Below are positions 42,601 through 50,321 of a stretch of DNA of 64,000 nt, piece after piece. A program made the position numbers and the translations under genes. Numbering within the stretch: position 1 is the stretch's first letter; each line of letters starts with the position of its first letter. The notes beneath the pieces are model-generated. The model had not been told where the DNA came from and ran no database searches. It worked only from the letters and a program-made list of their open reading frames with translations. Source of the stretch: Bifidobacterium cuniculi (GTDB lineage: Bacteria; Actinomycetota; Actinomycetes; Actinomycetales; Bifidobacteriaceae); NCBI RefSeq assembly GCF_000741575.1, contig NZ_JGYV01000001.1, positions 558,001 through 622,000 of the forward strand, in the 5' to 3' direction.

Positions 42601-43087
42601 GGTATGTCCACCATGGTGTGCCGGTGGCGGGGATGTCGGGGTGTTGGCTGCATTGCGCGCCGATGCCGAGGACGAACGCGAACCCTACGATCAGGGCGGT
42701 GAACCGTTGCAATAGCACGCGGCCGCCTTGGCCTTTGAATACCATGAAGATGGTGGTGCAGATGGTGGCGGCGACGATCAGCGCGGGGATCATCATCGTG
42801 CCCGTCAACGTGTCGTATATGGTTTTGACGACCCGGTTGCTGACCGGTCCCATTGCGTCCGCGATGGTTTGTTCGCTGCCGTTGGACATGCCCAACAGTT
42901 TCGCGCCCGCGGTCCACAATCCGTTGCCCAAGCTCAGCATCACCCCTTCGACGCTTACGGGGATGGAGCCGAACAGGCCGGTGATCTGGTCGATGACGTC
43001 ATCGGTGCGGTTCTCCAGACTGCCCGCCACGTCGCCCCATCGCAGCAGGGGGAGGGTTTCCATGGCCAAAGTGGTGTAAGCGCTCAT
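39641..43087 (-). CDS. Very large VirB6/TrbL-like conjugal transfer membrane protein
   Basis: 1148 residues. Membrane segments occur near residues 95-150 (TGTMMIPALIVAATICTTIF, FTALIVGFAFVLGIGA) and 580-720 (NMLIWGVGFGLLRLLAVALA, TPTVLGLYMAVSCILMNTIM, MGVCSLVLPLASVLGL), with an extracellular domain between them. The last ~400 residues are soluble, charged and coiled-coil-rich, ending in a Pro/Met/Gln-rich tail. The layout matches polytopic T4SS channel proteins of Gram-positive elements. The ATG is 7 bp from the palindrome at 43095 and lacks a ribosome-binding site. Confidence 0.75.
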   Translation of the reverse strand: MSAYTTLAMETLPLLRWGDVAGSLENRTDDVIDQITGLFGSIPVSVEGVMLSLGNGLWTAGAKLLGMSNGSEQTIADAMGPVSNRVVKTIYDTLTGTMMIPALIVAATICTTIFMVFKGQGGRVLLQRFTALIVGFAFVLGIGAQCSQHPDIPATGTPWWTYQFADQLVGKTGNQLTGALDASMKSTGAFLASTSTTNKLSCRRYLARLGAEASMGQDDVILRSMNTMWEETGLRMWARAQYGAGENGTEVFCRVLEYRAGANPLDQADRTNAAAMATPPGQGGDTEQRLRSLNGSNSPVKASGYAMAFNPDLLIIDGEGPTGSDSDIKPAASAKMLDRMVTMWDVCTWRDGEGDNGYVSRGGWQWVDAVTGPNRGLGEKNKLSNYCRVAVSGEGALDGSTNKDWRVWAVEDSTKGEELQHQLKDTALDAARAALSGAGFSTSEQQEIIGAIQAGKPMSAIMSIVTNFSLLTNPWKMIDGAKGVRQAYEEYHRLLGESAQTVKDGSGDEQVQANRTRIGNLNNPNDGALRAVVKKFDLSNSNTAWQWAARTHTDASQLENTIKAIATVNQQHGSAQWSDVGGGFIFALSGLVNMLIWGVGFGLLRLLAVALACLCATGLWFALIVWAVSPDRGRKTLSKTVTSMLGMIATPTVLGLYMAVSCILMNTIMMALGIVDRNGNTAATVMVMGVCSLVLPLASVLGLRWLCIRVLHVGDPLSFGALGVIGSTVGQGVRKAGRMAMAAGGALAAGATGGAVAMAAMNGARAGSVSDALQHGYRQGQHGQHGQHGAGKGTGAGRHTAQSNQQSEADRAVGSPNGHDGNASGVVDNAFERQLEREQGDHLDSIKNNLMVEHPDWDEERIDREARDRLAADSGNMTQLAANKTARNIVTRKMEHEELVKVRAEHPQASEEEVAALVKQGLAGRQTERDEQISEVKQQLLAGHRQREQVRVQAEHERELMRTATGRLQLARELHTDGDGGVHRTRAAMAFARGEAHRFNEQHPVLSRAAGVAGVGALMFTPLATPVALAVAGRGMAKGAQHAGQAIQNTQMRARDAAGRAKGFMSLLASPTGPTPVAAPHMQPVEQQARMRMGAPATPMGQQTGPGDVRPVPVAQTAPRPSIKPVASPPAPPQPVSVPVGTPTGHGA

Positions 43088-43094
43088 GGGGCGC

Positions 43095-43112
43095 GTCTAT
43101 GCGCGCATAGAC
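43095..43112. promoter_or_regulatory. 18-bp palindrome GTCTATGCGCGCATAGAC, second copy
   Basis: Identical to 32545-32562 and likewise between a transfer gene on the minus strand and a small membrane protein gene on the plus strand. Confidence 0.6.
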
Positions 43113-43156
43113 GGTGGGACGTGAGAGGACCGGACCATGGGAGGTGTGGATAGGGT

Positions 43157-43297
43157 ATGGATAGGGAGCAACGCAACCGGGAGCGTGACCGGTTCCTGTC
43201 GCAATCCTCACGGGACAAGTGGGGGTTGTGGATAGGTGCCGTGTTCTGGCTCATCATGCCTGTTGCGGTAGTGTGCGCCGTGTTCGGGTGGTGTTGA
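43157..43297 (+). CDS. 46-residue single-pass membrane peptide
   Basis: A charged N-terminus (MDREQRNRERDRFLSQSSRD) is followed by one membrane helix (WIGAVFWLIMPVAVVCAVFG). It ends 3 bp before the HNH gene, so the two are probably cotranscribed. No close ribosome-binding site is clear. Confidence 0.5.
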   Translation: MDREQRNRERDRFLSQSSRDKWGLWIGAVFWLIMPVAVVCAVFGWC

Positions 43298-43300
43298 CCC

Positions 43301-43993
43301 ATGTGGCATCCTATCCGGTTGGCGCGCAGGCTTATGGGCGCGCACCGGTGGGCGCGCCATGCCCTGTGGGCCGTGGCCGGTTCCGGCGGCATGGGGACCA
43401 TGGGGTATGTGGGCGGTGTGTGCATCCGTGTGCATGACCGGTTGTTGGCTGAAACGGACAGTCCGGAGTATGCGGCCGACATCAGCCTCAACCCGTTGTC
43501 CGGGTGGCGGTGGCCCACATGGCGTGCGCCAGGCATCCCCACCGTGTGGCTGTGGGTGGCGGCAATCGTCGTGGTTGTGGTTGCGATGGCGGTGTTGGTG
43601 GCGTGTTGGCCCATGCGCAAACCGGACAACCCGTTCGACCGTGATCCACGCCGCCTGTTCTCGGACGCGGACCGGGAGTTCATCACACAATGCACCGGCA
43701 ACCAGTGCGAGCACCGCATGTGCGGTCTGATCCGTTGCCCGCGCATGGGTGAGCAGATGGACCATCATTACCCGTGGAGCCGTGGGGGCGCCACCAGCCG
43801 GCGCAACCTGGTGTGGTTGTGCGCCAAGCACAACAGGCGCAAAAGCGACCGGGTGCCCAGCCGTCTGTCGACTTGGTTGTTGGTTCGGGCGCGTGAGTCG
43901 TATTGGCCACGCGGCGAACGGGCGGCGATGATCCCGGACGGTATGGCGGATATGGCGCATGGCCCCGATGACGGGGTGGGTGTCGGCGCATAG
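43301..43993 (+). CDS. Membrane-anchored HNH nuclease-like protein
   Basis: 230 residues. Two hydrophobic segments (about residues 22-42 and TVWLWVAAIVVVVVAMAVLV at about 82-101) precede a soluble domain with a zinc-finger HNH motif: CEHRMCGLIRC, DHHYPWSRGG, RNLVWLCAKHNRRKSDR. This is a complete HNH signature with its Cys pairs. A membrane-tethered nuclease next to transfer genes could act on incoming DNA. The call of HNH is confident, the role is not. Confidence 0.75.
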   Translation: MWHPIRLARRLMGAHRWARHALWAVAGSGGMGTMGYVGGVCIRVHDRLLAETDSPEYAADISLNPLSGWRWPTWRAPGIPTVWLWVAAIVVVVVAMAVLVACWPMRKPDNPFDRDPRRLFSDADREFITQCTGNQCEHRMCGLIRCPRMGEQMDHHYPWSRGGATSRRNLVWLCAKHNRRKSDRVPSRLSTWLLVRARESYWPRGERAAMIPDGMADMAHGPDDGVGVGA

Positions 43994-44045
43994 GTGGGGT
44001 GCGTACACCACAACAGTCATATGGAATCGTGAAAGGATGATGGTC

Positions 44046-44444
44046 ATGCCGGTCATGCGTAAACCGAAAGGGGCGCCCAATGGGGCGGGTGGACAGTTCG
44101 ATGCGAACCCCATGAGGGATGTGGGCCGCCCACCCATGCCGCCCACCCCCTCCAACCAACCCGCATCCGGCGTGTATCCGGCGCCGCCGGCGTGGGAGAC
44201 GGCCGGATGGGAGGCGAAGAACCGGATTGACCTGTTGGCGTCCCGGGGGGATGCGGCTGGCGCCGTGTCGTTGGCGCGCAGCATCGGCGCGTTCTGCCCC
44301 GGTGACAGGATCCCGTACGCGGAGGGGTATGTCGCCATTTTCGACGGGCGCACGTTGGAGTCGGCGTTCGTGCAGGGCCGGCGGGTGACGATGTGCGAAC
44401 AGTTCATGCCGGAAACGGTCCGTGTGCCCGGTCGGGACGCATAG
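44046..44444 (+). CDS. Small protein with RKPKGAPN tag
   Basis: 132 residues beginning MPVMRKPKGAPNGAGGQFDA, then a Pro-rich linker and a small alpha/beta domain (RIDLLASRGDAAGAVSLARS, GYVAIFDGRTLESAFVQGRR). GAAAGG lies 9 nt before the ATG at 44046. It precedes the ssDNA-binding protein gene. The compact C-terminal domain is not recognised. Confidence 0.6.
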   Translation: MPVMRKPKGAPNGAGGQFDANPMRDVGRPPMPPTPSNQPASGVYPAPPAWETAGWEAKNRIDLLASRGDAAGAVSLARSIGAFCPGDRIPYAEGYVAIFDGRTLESAFVQGRRVTMCEQFMPETVRVPGRDA

Positions 44445-44509
44445 TACGGGTTGCCTCCACCCCGGCAGTGGGCTGGGTGTTGGGTACGGCACACAGTAAG
44501 GAACATGCC

Positions 44510-45262
44510 ATGTCTGATCTGATTCTTCCCGAACCGGCCATCGCCACGTTCGTCCACCTGTTCAAACCCAGCATGAACGACAAGTACGAGCTCACGCTGC
44601 TGATCGACAAGAAGCCGGGGACGGAAACCGTGGATGGTGTGGACAGGACCGTGGAAACGTCCGCGGATTACCGTGCGATCCAGCAGGCCGTCATGGCCGC
44701 CATCAAGCAGGGCTGCACCGAGGAGTGCGGGTATGACCCGAAGACGAAGGCGAAGTTCGTGCCGTTCGCCGGCAAGGATCCGAACAATCCCGCGTTCATC
44801 AAGACCCTGCAGCTGCCGTTGAAGGACGGTGACACGGACCGGTTCACCCGTGGTGAGCACAATGGCGAACTGCGCAAGGATGTGTACCCGGAGTTCGCCG
44901 GCCGCTATTTCATCCGGTTGACCACGTCGAAGGATCTGGCGCATGCGCAGGATCCGGAGACGGGTGCGGAACGCAGCCTGCTGGTGGATTTCAACACCGG
45001 ACGCCCGTTGACGATGCAGCAGCTGTACGCCGGTTGCTGGGTGCGTGCCAACATCTGGTTCTCACCGTATGTCGTCAATGGCAACATGGGCATCAAGGCG
45101 GTGGTGAACGCCGTGGTGAAGACGGGGGACGGCACCCCGCTGTTCACGATGGAGGACCGTGACCCGCTCAAGGGCTTCAACATGCCCGCCCCGACGGTCG
45201 ACACCGGTGGCGCGGACACCATGGGCGACGCGTTCGCCGCGATGGGCGTCGGCACGGTCTGA
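44510..45262 (+). CDS. DUF2815-family (T7 gp2.5-like) ssDNA-binding protein
   Basis: 250 residues. Matching features are the N-terminal FVHLFKPSMNDKYELTLLID, then LPLKDGDTDR, the KDVYPEFAGRYFI block, and YAGCWVRANIWFSPYVVNGN with GIKAVVNAV. This is the standard DUF2815 pattern; the family consists of phage-type OB-fold ssDNA-binding proteins. The acidic C-terminus (DAFAAMGVGTV preceded by Asp-rich sequence) suits partner binding. It would coat ssDNA during replication or transfer of the element. AAGGA precedes the ATG at 44510. Confidence 0.82.
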   Translation: MSDLILPEPAIATFVHLFKPSMNDKYELTLLIDKKPGTETVDGVDRTVETSADYRAIQQAVMAAIKQGCTEECGYDPKTKAKFVPFAGKDPNNPAFIKTLQLPLKDGDTDRFTRGEHNGELRKDVYPEFAGRYFIRLTTSKDLAHAQDPETGAERSLLVDFNTGRPLTMQQLYAGCWVRANIWFSPYVVNGNMGIKAVVNAVVKTGDGTPLFTMEDRDPLKGFNMPAPTVDTGGADTMGDAFAAMGVGTV

Positions 45263-45278
45263 ACCACCCCGCTATTCA

Positions 45279-45353
45279 TGCAATAAGCCGGGTGCGCCCC
45301 GTCCCCTTCCCACATATGGGTTGGGCAACCACGGGCGTACCCGGTTTATTGCA
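45279..45353. terminator. Long stem-loop after the ssDNA-binding protein gene
   Basis: 21-nt arms, TGCAATAAGCCGGGTGCGCC and complement with one mismatch. The region 45354-45540 holds no gene that I can support. Confidence 0.7.
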
Positions 45354-45549
45354 TATGCGCCCGTGGCTGCCGCCGCCCCCGTGCGTTCCGTGAATCCGAA
45401 GGCATGGGGGCGGCGCCGATTGCGGGCGTTTGCCGCCCGCCCACACTCCATGTACCGTGCATTGACGCCACTGCAGAAGCGAATCATCAGCACAATTCGG
45501 CATACTTGACGCCATACACCCGTATCCCATGATTGCTATCATGCTGTTT

Positions 45550-45576
45550 TTGACTTTTTGTAGGTATAGCTATAGT
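45550..45576 (+). promoter_or_regulatory. Candidate promoter for the Fic gene
   Basis: TTGACT and TATAGT are 15 bp apart in an AT-rich stretch about 50 bp before the gene. The spacing is short, so this is a weak call. Confidence 0.35.
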
Positions 45577-45623
45577 CTTGTTCATCCGTATATGCACGTT
45601 TTCACGTTATGAGGAGTTGTTGT

Positions 45624-46865
45624 ATGGGGTACAAGACCATCCGGCAAACCGTTGCCATGGGCTCCGCGACCATTCCCCCAAAACAAGCCGCGCAACAGGA
45701 ATACGATACACGGATCAACGGCTGGTCCACATACCGTTCAGGGCTTGTGCTGGACGGATACGAAATGTTCGCTATATTGTCCGCGCAACTCGGCCGCGAT
45801 ATGGATAAGGTACGCGACTTGGAAAATCAGGTGGAGGCGCTGTGGCGCAGCCTGCCGCCCATCGCGTGCCACGCATACCTCATGGACCTCATCGGCACCG
45901 AAGTGCAAAGCACCAACACCATCGAGGGCGTGCACACCACACGCAAGGAGATCAGCGAGGCATTGCAGGCCGCCAGCACCAATGGCGGACATACACGTTG
46001 GAGTGAATTCGCCAAGCTGTTCCTCGGCCTGTCCGACCCCGGTCCCGAACGGCTGGAACTGCCTTCCACCCTTGAGGGCATCCGCCGCATATACGATCAG
46101 GTCATGGACGGGGAACTGGAGGACAAGGACACCCCCGACGGGCAGCTGTTCCGCAAGGACACCATCGCGGTCTGGGATGAGAGCACCGGACGCAAACTGC
46201 ATGATGGGGCCTGGCCCGAATCCACCATCCAAGTGCAGTTGACGCAATGGCTGGCCTTGATGCGTGACCGGGACATCCCGCCATTGCTCAGGGCCGCCAT
46301 GTGCCATTATGCCTTCGAGCACATCCACCCGTTCTACGACGGCAACGGCAGGACGGGACGGTTCCTGTTCGCACTGCAACTGAGCAAGCACCTATCCGCA
46401 CCGACGGCGCTCAGCGTCAGCACCATCATCGCCGACCACAAGACACAGTATTACAAGGCATTCGATGACGCCCAGCATCCGTTGAACTGCTCGGACGTGA
46501 CCATGTTCTGCCAACGCATGGTCCGGTTCGTGTCCGAAGCGCAGGAGGCCATCATCGCGCAATTGACGGAGAAACAAGCCCTGTTGTCGGCAGCGGAAAC
46601 CGCGTTGACGTCATACCGCCAACAAGAGGGGATGCCCGGACTGCAAGCGGGCATCCTGTTCTTCCTGATCCAGGAGGAGCTGTTCGACGGGATGCGCGTG
46701 CCCGTGACCCGCAGGCTCCTTCGGGAGGCGTTGGACATAGGCGAACGCAAGACCGTGAACGCGCTCGACGCGCTGACGGATGCCGGATTGCTGCAAACGC
46801 ATGGTTCCAAACCCATACGGTACTCGCTGTCGGACATGGGGCGCGCACTGTTCCTGAACACCTGA
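45624..46865 (+). CDS. Fic/DOC family protein (probable AMP-transferase)
   Basis: 413 residues. The Fic active-site loop HPFYDGNGRTGRFLF is intact (about residues 230-245), so transfer of AMP from ATP to a target hydroxyl is likely. An inhibitory-helix motif STNTIEG is upstream (about residue 98), as in class II self-inhibited Fic proteins. The C-terminus has a winged-helix region (TRRLLREALDIGERKTVNAL). GAGGAG lies 7 nt before the ATG at 45624. It has its own promoter-like region, more AT-rich than its neighbours, and no separate antitoxin. Confidence 0.9.
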   Translation: MGYKTIRQTVAMGSATIPPKQAAQQEYDTRINGWSTYRSGLVLDGYEMFAILSAQLGRDMDKVRDLENQVEALWRSLPPIACHAYLMDLIGTEVQSTNTIEGVHTTRKEISEALQAASTNGGHTRWSEFAKLFLGLSDPGPERLELPSTLEGIRRIYDQVMDGELEDKDTPDGQLFRKDTIAVWDESTGRKLHDGAWPESTIQVQLTQWLALMRDRDIPPLLRAAMCHYAFEHIHPFYDGNGRTGRFLFALQLSKHLSAPTALSVSTIIADHKTQYYKAFDDAQHPLNCSDVTMFCQRMVRFVSEAQEAIIAQLTEKQALLSAAETALTSYRQQEGMPGLQAGILFFLIQEELFDGMRVPVTRRLLREALDIGERKTVNALDALTDAGLLQTHGSKPIRYSLSDMGRALFLNT

Positions 46866-46898
46866 CCGGAAACCGGGCGGGGGTTGGTCCCGCACGGT

Positions 46899-47177
46899 TC
46901 ACGCGTCCATGGTTTGGAACCGTAGCGCGCCCTCGCACTCCAGCACGCGCTGGCGCCACCCGGCGACACGGTCGGGTGCGGTCATCGCGAACCGGGCCAA
47001 CAGCCACCGGTAGACCGCCAACGCCAACTGCAACGAACGGGCGTTGGCCTCCACCACACCCCACGCATCCAACCGGGCGACACGGGCCGTGAACCCGTGG
47101 CGCGCCCCCGTCTCGTACTCCACGACGGCACACCACACGTCCCACACCACCGGGTCGATCGGTTCACCCTGCACCAT
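46899..47177 (-). CDS. Small protein downstream of the helicase-primase gene
   Basis: 92 residues, MVQGEPIDPVVWDVWCAVVE, Trp- and Ala-rich helical protein. GGGAGG lies 6 nt before the ATG at 47177. It starts 21 bp after the helicase-primase gene and is likely cotranscribed. Not recognised. Confidence 0.5.
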   Translation of the reverse strand: MVQGEPIDPVVWDVWCAVVEYETGARHGFTARVARLDAWGVVEANARSLQLALAVYRWLLARFAMTAPDRVAGWRQRVLECEGALRFQTMDA

Positions 47178-47198
47178 TGCCAACCTCCCTCAACCTGT

Positions 47199-49688
47199 TC
47201 ACTCCAACGGCACGCGGGTGCTCAACCCCGCCTGTTTCAACGCGCCGGCCAACACCAACGCCGTATCATGCCGGTCATGGCCAACACGCACACCGCGTTT
47301 GATCCGTTCCACCAACGCATCCACCTCCGGTTGGCTGAACCGTTCCTCCGCGGCGTGATGGATCAGCCCATACGACCAATCCCGGATCGCGTCATGCGTG
47401 GCGCCCTTGGATTGCGCCGGCACATTCAACCGCATCGTCTCCCCACGGTTGCCACCCTCCGGGCGCGGCTGCGTTTGGGGCGAACGGTAGAAGCCACCCA
47501 ACGGATCCACACCACCACGGCGCCCCGCCGGGGCCGGGGTGTTCGCGGGACCGGCGATGACGCCATCAGAGTCCACCATCACATCGGTTTCCGCGTCCGC
47601 TTCGGGATGCTCCACATACCCGTGTTCATCCAACCAGGCGACCATTTCCGCGCTCATCTCCACAACCTCATGCGCGTCCGCCACCAGATACGAGCCCTTG
47701 CGGATGGTGCTGCCGGGGGCGATGACATACCCCTTGCGGGCCGTGCGCACATCAATGGGCAACCCATCGGGGAACCGGTCCGTCTTCGGGTGCGCCGTGT
47801 TGCGCAACACCACACCCTTGGGCAGACGGTAATACGCATGCGCGCCCATGCCGGGGGTGCGGGCCACGAACGTGGCGGGGAACGCCATCGACCCGTACGC
47901 GCCGACCTCATCGCTCATCACGGCCCACCCGGTTTGCGCGCCCGGATCGTCCGGCACGTCGAAATCCAACACCGCATACCCCTCGGCAGGGACCGCCGCC
48001 CACGCATTGACACCCTGCGGCACCCTACTGGTGTCCACACCCGGGTCCAACGCGAGCTTCTGCCAGTTGCGCGCGACCTTGTCGGCGCCCGCCGGCGTGT
48101 AATCACATACGAAGCCATACTCGTCCGGGTTGCGCTTGTCCGGTTGGCGGCGCAACGCTTCCGGGGGGACCGCGTGCCCGTCCTGTTCGATCTTGTCACG
48201 CACATACGCGGCATACGGTTGGAACCTGGCGCGCGCCTCCTCATCGTCCATGTTGACCATGAGCACGCTCTTGTTGCGCCGCCTCGCCGTCTTCAACCCC
48301 AGCTTCTGGCAGATGTCATGCGTCGCATGGCTGGAGGGGCGGAACGGGTTACTGGTGTTGTCCGCGAAACCACGCTCCACCAGTTCCGCCACGATCCATT
48401 CCTCCGCCTCCGACAGGTTCTCAGGCCGGCCGATCTGCACGGTCAACGCCTTGCCGTCCGGATGCTGCTGCCAATAGCGGCAGGACGCCATGATGAACCC
48501 CCATGCGCCCACCGTGGCGACGAACGTGCGCAGGTACACCATTTCAGGACTGTCGGCGCTGCGGTTGTCCTTCATGCGGATGAACGCGAAGCGGCGTTTC
48601 ATGCTCGCGTCCATGTTCGTCACGAAATCAAGGTTCGTGGCGATGCACAACACGGCACGCGGGTTGAAGCTGATCACGTCCGAGCCCAGCACACGCCCCG
48701 AGATCGTGTCGCCGGTGGACAGGCGCTTCAACCGGTCCGTCTGGTGGGTGTCCAATCCGCTGGCGTCCTCATCGAACGCCCACAGTTTGCCCACGAGCTT
48801 GACCGGTTCCTGTTCGACCGATGTGCCCGACAGGCGGCCGCCGCCGACGAGTTTCTCCGTGTCGATGGTGGCGGACAGGCGTTGGGTCTGCCGGTTGTGT
48901 TTCGTGAACGCGCTGAAGAACAGGCCTTTGCCGTTGCCGCCGTCACCGGCCAGGACGAACGTCAGATGCTTGTAGGGTTGCAGGAACGGGCTGGCGGGCA
49001 GCAGCATCATGTTGTGCCGGCTGTTCGCGTCCGCGGTCAGATCGGCGATGATGCGGTCTCCCACGTCGGCGAGATGGTCGTCCCATGCGTGTTCGAGGTT
49101 GAGTTCGAACGGCATTTGCATCAACGAGTCGTTGGCGTCGAGGATCTCATGCAGGTGCTGGTGGCCTTTGCCGTCGTCCTCACGCCAGTAGGCGCGGTCG
49201 TCGAAGCGGATGCCGTGCACGACGCGCCATGGGTGCCCGTCGCGGGTTTGCAGCCGCCGGCATTCCTGGATGAACAGGTTCTCCCACTCGTTGTTGCGTT
49301 CCGCCCGTGGCACCCGGTACTCGTCCGCGATGGCGGAGATCGCGTGCCATGTGTGCAACCGGCGCACCTGTCCGTTCTCGTCCGTTTCGGTGTCGATGTC
49401 ACGGCGGAACAGGACGGTGCCGGTGTCGTCCGGTTGCAGTTCCAAGGCGAGGTTGCGGTTGCGCAGATCCCACAGGGCGCGCGCGTAGCCGATGGCGAAG
49501 TAGGGTTTGCCGTCGTTGCGGGTGGGTACGCGCACGGGGTCGTTGTGGTCGTCGATGAAGGTCCATTCGCCGGCGTCGTAGTCGACAATGCTCATTTCGT
49601 TGTAGATCTTCTGCACGTTGCGTGGCATGCCGGGGCGTACGCGGAACCTCCAGCGTTGCATGTCCTGTTCCTCTTGGTAGGTGCACAT
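47199..49688 (-). CDS. Replication protein: SF3 helicase with C-terminal primase-polymerase domain
   Basis: 829 residues. The N-terminal ~200 residues are unknown. The SF3/AAA helicase follows with Walker A AGDGGNGKGLF (about residue 245), Walker B KLWAFDEDASG and sensor LCIATNLDFVTNMD. At about residues 560-720 there is a bifunctional primase-polymerase (AEP) signature: AVLDFDVPDD, GAHAYYRLPKG, IDVRTARKGYVIAPGS. In most relatives the primase precedes the helicase; here the order is reversed. The ATG at 49688 fits GGGGAGG at 9 nt. It probably initiates autonomous replication of the element. Confidence 0.85.
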   Translation of the reverse strand: MCTYQEEQDMQRWRFRVRPGMPRNVQKIYNEMSIVDYDAGEWTFIDDHNDPVRVPTRNDGKPYFAIGYARALWDLRNRNLALELQPDDTGTVLFRRDIDTETDENGQVRRLHTWHAISAIADEYRVPRAERNNEWENLFIQECRRLQTRDGHPWRVVHGIRFDDRAYWREDDGKGHQHLHEILDANDSLMQMPFELNLEHAWDDHLADVGDRIIADLTADANSRHNMMLLPASPFLQPYKHLTFVLAGDGGNGKGLFFSAFTKHNRQTQRLSATIDTEKLVGGGRLSGTSVEQEPVKLVGKLWAFDEDASGLDTHQTDRLKRLSTGDTISGRVLGSDVISFNPRAVLCIATNLDFVTNMDASMKRRFAFIRMKDNRSADSPEMVYLRTFVATVGAWGFIMASCRYWQQHPDGKALTVQIGRPENLSEAEEWIVAELVERGFADNTSNPFRPSSHATHDICQKLGLKTARRRNKSVLMVNMDDEEARARFQPYAAYVRDKIEQDGHAVPPEALRRQPDKRNPDEYGFVCDYTPAGADKVARNWQKLALDPGVDTSRVPQGVNAWAAVPAEGYAVLDFDVPDDPGAQTGWAVMSDEVGAYGSMAFPATFVARTPGMGAHAYYRLPKGVVLRNTAHPKTDRFPDGLPIDVRTARKGYVIAPGSTIRKGSYLVADAHEVVEMSAEMVAWLDEHGYVEHPEADAETDVMVDSDGVIAGPANTPAPAGRRGGVDPLGGFYRSPQTQPRPEGGNRGETMRLNVPAQSKGATHDAIRDWSYGLIHHAAEERFSQPEVDALVERIKRGVRVGHDRHDTALVLAGALKQAGLSTRVPLE

Positions 49689-49865
49689 GTGCCTCATCCT
49701 CCCCGCATCCTACGGTGTCGCGTCTTGCGGTACCCCCTATGCGTCACAAGGACCACCACCCCGGCTACCCAACCGCCCCAAAGCGGGGGAGGATGGTTTA
49801 TTCCCATGGCCACGCCGAAAACAATACGATGCGCAATATGTTTCTTTTTGTTTTCCGGTGTGGTT

Positions 49866-50203
49866 GGCGATGCAGTGACATCGCAACTTTCTTCACCGAC
49901 ATGCAGGTGTCTTCACCGACCGCACTGGCAATGTCGGTGAAGATACTTATGTTTCTTCACCGACATTGCAAAGTCGGTGAAGGCTCCCAACCCTACTGCC
50001 GTAATGGTTTTATGAACTTTCTTCGGTGATGCACCGACTTTTAAGGTCTTTCTATAGGGGAGCCGATTCCAAGGGTTCCTTTACAAGGTCGCTGCGTCGG
50101 TGAAGAAAATTGGTTTCAAGGCCCTGAACACCAATCGGCAGTAGGGTTGAGGTGTCTTCACCGACATCGCTGCGTCGGTGAAGACACCCCTGTGGCCGGT
50201 GCA
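49866..50203 (+). repeat. Inverted-repeat module, copy D
   Basis: Same orientation as A and B, between the divergent helicase-primase and large membrane protein genes. The edge GGCGATGCAGTGACA, the central TCTATAGGGGAGCCGATTCC and the closing hairpin TCTTCACCGAC...GTCGGTGAAGA are kept. AT-rich blocks flank it on both sides. Confidence 0.85.
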
Positions 50204-50306
50204 GGCGCGTTGACGGGCGGCAGGCCGGGAGCGGGGAGGGGAGCCGGATAATTCCCGTCGTGTGGACGGTTTTTTCGATGGGTATTTTTTTCGGTTGGGT
50301 GTGGTC

Positions 50307-50321
50307 GCATAGGGGTGTGGC
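50307..50321 (+). promoter_or_regulatory. GCATAGGGGTGTGGC element directly before a start codon
   Basis: Second copy of the 18-nt sequence (with ATG) found before the gene at 26900. Both copies lie downstream of a repeat module and an AT-rich block. Confidence 0.5.

Noticed and set aside
39404..42715. A 1103-codon open frame on the plus strand
   Set aside because: It lies opposite the VirB6-like gene, is Arg/His/Gly-rich without domains, and has no ribosome-binding site; high GC keeps such antisense frames open.
47097..49940. A 947-codon plus-strand open frame
   Set aside because: It is antisense to the helicase-primase gene, whose Walker and primase motifs are unambiguous, and it runs into repeat module D.
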